From Roseibium aggregatum (GTDB taxonomy: Bacteria > Pseudomonadota > Alphaproteobacteria > Rhizobiales > Stappiaceae): a stretch of 64,000 bases of DNA. Both the position numbers and the translations under genes were made by a program. The stretch is from contig NZ_JAEKJZ010000001.1 of NCBI RefSeq assembly GCF_017309185.1, positions 620,001-684,000 on the forward strand. The letters run 5' to 3'. The notes beneath the pieces are model-generated. The model was not told the DNA's origin and did not search any database. It saw nothing but the letters and a program-made list of their open reading frames with translations. This document shows positions 61,607 through 64,000 of the stretch, one piece after another (position 1 is the stretch's first letter; the number at the start of each line of letters is the position of its first letter).

Positions 61607-62743
61607 CTACCCCGAAAGCCCCACCGCCCGGTCCCACGGCAGCTCCATGTCCTCACGACCGAAGTGCCCCTTGCGCGCCAGCCGGGAATAGAACACCCCG
61701 TCATTGAGCACCGGCAAGCGCCAGAGCTCGAGCCGTTCCGCGATGGCGTCGATGCCGAAATCGATGTCCCGCAGCAGGTGCGCGGAGATTTCCTGTTCCG
61801 GGATCTCCGCCGTATTGAAGCAATCGACCTCGAGGCTGGCCGGGGTCCGGTCGCCGTGAACATAGGAGAGCTGCACCTCGCATTCGCGCGCCATGCCGGC
61901 GCGGACCACGGAAACCGCCGCCTGCCGCGCGGCATAGGCGGCAACCCGGTCGATGCGGCCCGGGTGCTTCCCGCTGAGCGCTGTGCTGGTTTCCCGGCAG
62001 AAGCCGCCGTAGCCGTCCTCCGAGCTCTTGCGGCCGGTCAGTCCGGCGTGCGCCGACGGCCCGCCCGGCGAGGCGATGGGCGTGACCACAAACCGTGTGG
62101 CCGCGCCGGGTTTCAGATCGGCGTCGCGAAAGGCCGGTTCAAGGATCTCCGCCCTGACACGCTCCGTCAGGTCCTTGTGGTTGGCTGCGTCGGGGGTAAA
62201 GAGACTGAGTGCGATGCCGGTGATCTCGACCGGCCGGCGGTCGGCGAAGCGCACCGCGACCTGGGCCTGGGCATCCGCCGCGATCCCTGCGAGACGCTCC
62301 GCTTTCGCGGCGTCGTCCAGAAGGTCGCACAGCCGGTGCGCCGCGACGATCGGCAGGGGCATGGCGCTCTGCGTGTGGTCGCAGGCATAGCCGAAGGCCG
62401 TCGTCATGTGATCGGCGGCGCCGGAGGGACGGGCCGGGAGGTTGGTGAACTCAGGCACCTCGGCCAGATCCAGCATGACGGTCGGCTGTTTGCCGCCCGG
62501 GCCACCGCCGTAGCCCTCGTCCGCGAGCACCTTGCGGGCAAGCGCGGCCGGATCGAAGCCGAGCTTTCCCCCATGGCGCAGCGACAGGAAGACGATGCCG
62601 CTGGCGATGGCGCATTCGGCGATACAGGCGGAAGGCTCATCCGCGCTCAGGAAGGCGTCGACCATCGCATCGGAGATCTGGTCGGAGAGCTTGTCCGGAT
62701 GCGCCGCGGTCACGGCCTGGGAACTCAGAACGAAGTCACGCAT
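61607..62743 (-). CDS. Divergent MetK-like (S-adenosylmethionine synthetase family) protein
   Basis: 378 residues from ATG 62743. The three-part MetK fold is recognisable: TAAHPDKLSDQISDAMVDA, FGYACDHTQSAMPLPI, AGLTGRKSSEDGYGG, SGKHPGRIDRVAAYAARQAA and ECEVQLSYVHGDRTPASLEVD. Compared with canonical MetK, GDAGLTGRK is here HAGLTGRK (metal/methionine Asp to His), and GGGAFSGKD is STALSGKH. Activity is therefore doubtful or altered. The start overlaps the upstream ATPase gene by eight bases, so both belong to one operon. A canonical metK presumably lies elsewhere. Confidence 0.75.
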   Translation of the reverse strand: MRDFVLSSQAVTAAHPDKLSDQISDAMVDAFLSADEPSACIAECAIASGIVFLSLRHGGKLGFDPAALARKVLADEGYGGGPGGKQPTVMLDLAEVPEFTNLPARPSGAADHMTTAFGYACDHTQSAMPLPIVAAHRLCDLLDDAAKAERLAGIAADAQAQVAVRFADRRPVEITGIALSLFTPDAANHKDLTERVRAEILEPAFRDADLKPGAATRFVVTPIASPGGPSAHAGLTGRKSSEDGYGGFCRETSTALSGKHPGRIDRVAAYAARQAAVSVVRAGMARECEVQLSYVHGDRTPASLEVDCFNTAEIPEQEISAHLLRDIDFGIDAIAERLELWRLPVLNDGVFYSRLARKGHFGREDMELPWDRAVGLSG

Positions 62744-64000
62744 TTTCCGGCTCCTTTGCGCCAGCTTCCTTGACAATAGCCCCCGGGAACGGCTCGAACT
62801 CGACGCTGCGGCGGGCAAGAACGCTGGCGACGGGAACGGCGGCGGCGCCAAGGGCGATGGCGAGGTCGGTGCGTGCCAGCGGCGCGATCCCAAGGAGCCG
62901 TCGCAGAAGGGGGGAGAAGAACGGCAGGGCGCCGAGGGCCGAGGACGCCAGCAGGGTCAGGTCGAGGGTCCGGTTTTCCAGAAGCCTGTCGTATCTGAGT
63001 TTGCGCGGGTCGGTGCGCTGGCACACCAGCGTGTAAAGCAGTTGCGCCTGCGACAGGGTCAGGAAGGTCATGCCGCGGGTCTCCGGTCCCGGTCCATAGC
63101 GGGCAAGCCCGGCCATGTGGGAAAAGAAAGCGGCCGCGGCGATGATGCTGCTGTCGGTCGCCATGCGCCGGAAATCGTGCGACGGCACGATGTTTTCGCC
63201 CGCGTCGCGCGGCGGCCGGTCCATGATGTCCGGGTCCGGATCGGCCAGCGCCAGACCGAGGCCCGGCAGCACGTCGGTGACGAGGTTGATCCAGAGCAGT
63301 TCCATCGGCGTTTCCAGCTCGCCGGGGCCATGCAGCGCTTCCAGGATCGAGACCGCGATTTCCGACATGTTGGTGGTCACCAGATATTCCAGCGAGCGGC
63401 GGATGTTGCGGTAGATGCCCCGGCCTTCGGCAATCGCCTCCACGAGCGTGGCCAGATTGTCGTCGCGGATCACCACGTTGGCGACGTCGCGCGCAAGCTC
63501 GGTGCCGCTGTCGCCCATGGCGATGCCGAGGTCGGCGGCGGCAAGCGCCGGCGCGTCGTTGACCCCGTCTCCGGTCATGGCGACGATCCGGCCGGACGCC
63601 TGCAGGGCCTTGACGATGGCAAGCTTCTGGTGGCTCGCCACCCTGGCGAAGACCTGGATTTCGCCCGCGAGCGCCGCGAGAAGCTCCGGCGGCATGTCCG
63701 CGAATTCGGTGCTGTCGATCACCCGCACCGGCCCGCCGCCGGTCAGGTCCACCTCGCGCGCGACCGCGGCGGCGGTGACGGCCTGATCGCCGGTGATCAG
63801 CACGGGCTGGATGCCGGCGCGGCGGATGCGCGAGATCAGATGTTTCGCGCCCGGGCGCACGGGATCGACCATCGCGAGAAAGCCGAGGAAGGTCATGTCC
63901 TCCGGCGGAGTGTCGGCCGTCGCCACCGGACGGCTCGCGAAGGCCAGAACCCGCGCCGGTCGACTGGCGAGCCTGCCGTTGAGTTCAAGGAGCCCGGCCT
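62736..64000 (-). CDS. P-type cation-transporting ATPase, C-terminal part (gene continues past the window)
   Basis: The frame stays open to base 64000, so the 5' part is missing. Visible: VLITGDQAVTAAAVAREVDL (nucleotide/hinge), VASHQKLAIVKALQ, MTGDGVNDAPALAAADLGIA (hinge, GDGVNDAP), and LVTTNMSEIAVSILE with the helices M5-M10 including MELLWINLVTDVLPGLGLALADP. These are class P2-like (Ca2+/Mg2+/Na+-type) rather than heavy-metal P1B signatures. The phosphorylation Asp lies upstream of the window. Stop at 62736, eight bases inside the MetK-like gene. Confidence 0.9.
   Translation of the reverse strand, partial: AGLLELNGRLASRPARVLAFASRPVATADTPPEDMTFLGFLAMVDPVRPGAKHLISRIRRAGIQPVLITGDQAVTAAAVAREVDLTGGGPVRVIDSTEFADMPPELLAALAGEIQVFARVASHQKLAIVKALQASGRIVAMTGDGVNDAPALAAADLGIAMGDSGTELARDVANVVIRDDNLATLVEAIAEGRGIYRNIRRSLEYLVTTNMSEIAVSILEALHGPGELETPMELLWINLVTDVLPGLGLALADPDPDIMDRPPRDAGENIVPSHDFRRMATDSSIIAAAAFFSHMAGLARYGPGPETRGMTFLTLSQAQLLYTLVCQRTDPRKLRYDRLLENRTLDLTLLASSALGALPFFSPLLRRLLGIAPLARTDLAIALGAAAVPVASVLARRSVEFEPFPGAIVKEAGAKEPENA

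Overview
The window reads as a high-GC alphaproteobacterial chromosome, probably Hyphomicrobiales. The evidence is a gcrA-type cell-cycle regulator and the gene order phoR-pstS-pstCAB-phoU-phoB / gcrA / argD-argF-hslO, which I recall from that order. A marine Stappiaceae-like (Roseibium/Labrenzia) source is a guess. I recognised no rRNA, tRNA, CRISPR array, integrase or transposase.

Layout. 1-4.4 kb: the 3' part of malate synthase G, a strong terminator, and an MHYT-GGDEF-EAL c-di-GMP protein behind a structured leader. 4.4-11.5 kb: a nitrite-assimilation operon. It has a candidate sigma-54 promoter, a hairpin leader with an ANTAR-type hexaloop, a formate/nitrite-family channel, a PP2C phosphatase/Ser-Thr kinase fusion, a short remnant of a cyanase gene, a siroheme nitrite reductase, and a CysJ-like flavoprotein that could supply its electrons. 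11.7-18.5 kb: a LysR/YciI divergent pair, then a catabolic operon (GMC oxidoreductase, aldehyde dehydrogenase, enolase-superfamily enzyme) with its own divergent LysR gene. 18.5-33.4 kb: stress, metabolic and housekeeping genes. These include periplasmic fatty-acid cis/trans isomerase with a small DUF3329-like membrane protein, two tandem FAD amine oxidases, GNAT/MarR with a large palindromic operator, a DnaJ-class chaperone, a lipoprotein, pdxH, corA, a DUF1499 protein, an MBL hydrolase and an SRPBCC protein.

33.5-42.8 kb is a complete phosphate regulon: phoR, two tandem pstS-type genes, pstC, pstA, pstB, phoU, phoB. A four-unit 11-bp-period Pho box lies before the second pstS, whose codon usage suggests very high expression. 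Tandem terminators separate phoB from convergent gcrA. 43.9-47.3 kb: argD-argF-hslO, with a hairpin at the very start of the predicted transcript. 47.4-52.3 kb: an RND efflux pair whose pump carries an unusual insertion with two extra membrane segments. 52.3-56 kb: a hydrolase, a fatty acid hydroxylase/sterol desaturase, a solute-binding protein and a DUF5132/HMA_2 pair, interspersed with two mosaic palindromic repeats.

57.3-61.6 kb is visibly more A/T-rich and differs in codon use from its surroundings. It holds an overlapping two-gene unit: a three-helix membrane protein, and a secreted protein with a trypsin-like protease domain followed by a long ankyrin-like region. This is my best candidate for an undescribed system. 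The right end carries a divergent MetK-like protein whose start overlaps the 3' end of a P-type cation ATPase that runs off the window. With the DUF5132/HMA_2 pair nearby, this may be a second uncharacterised module.
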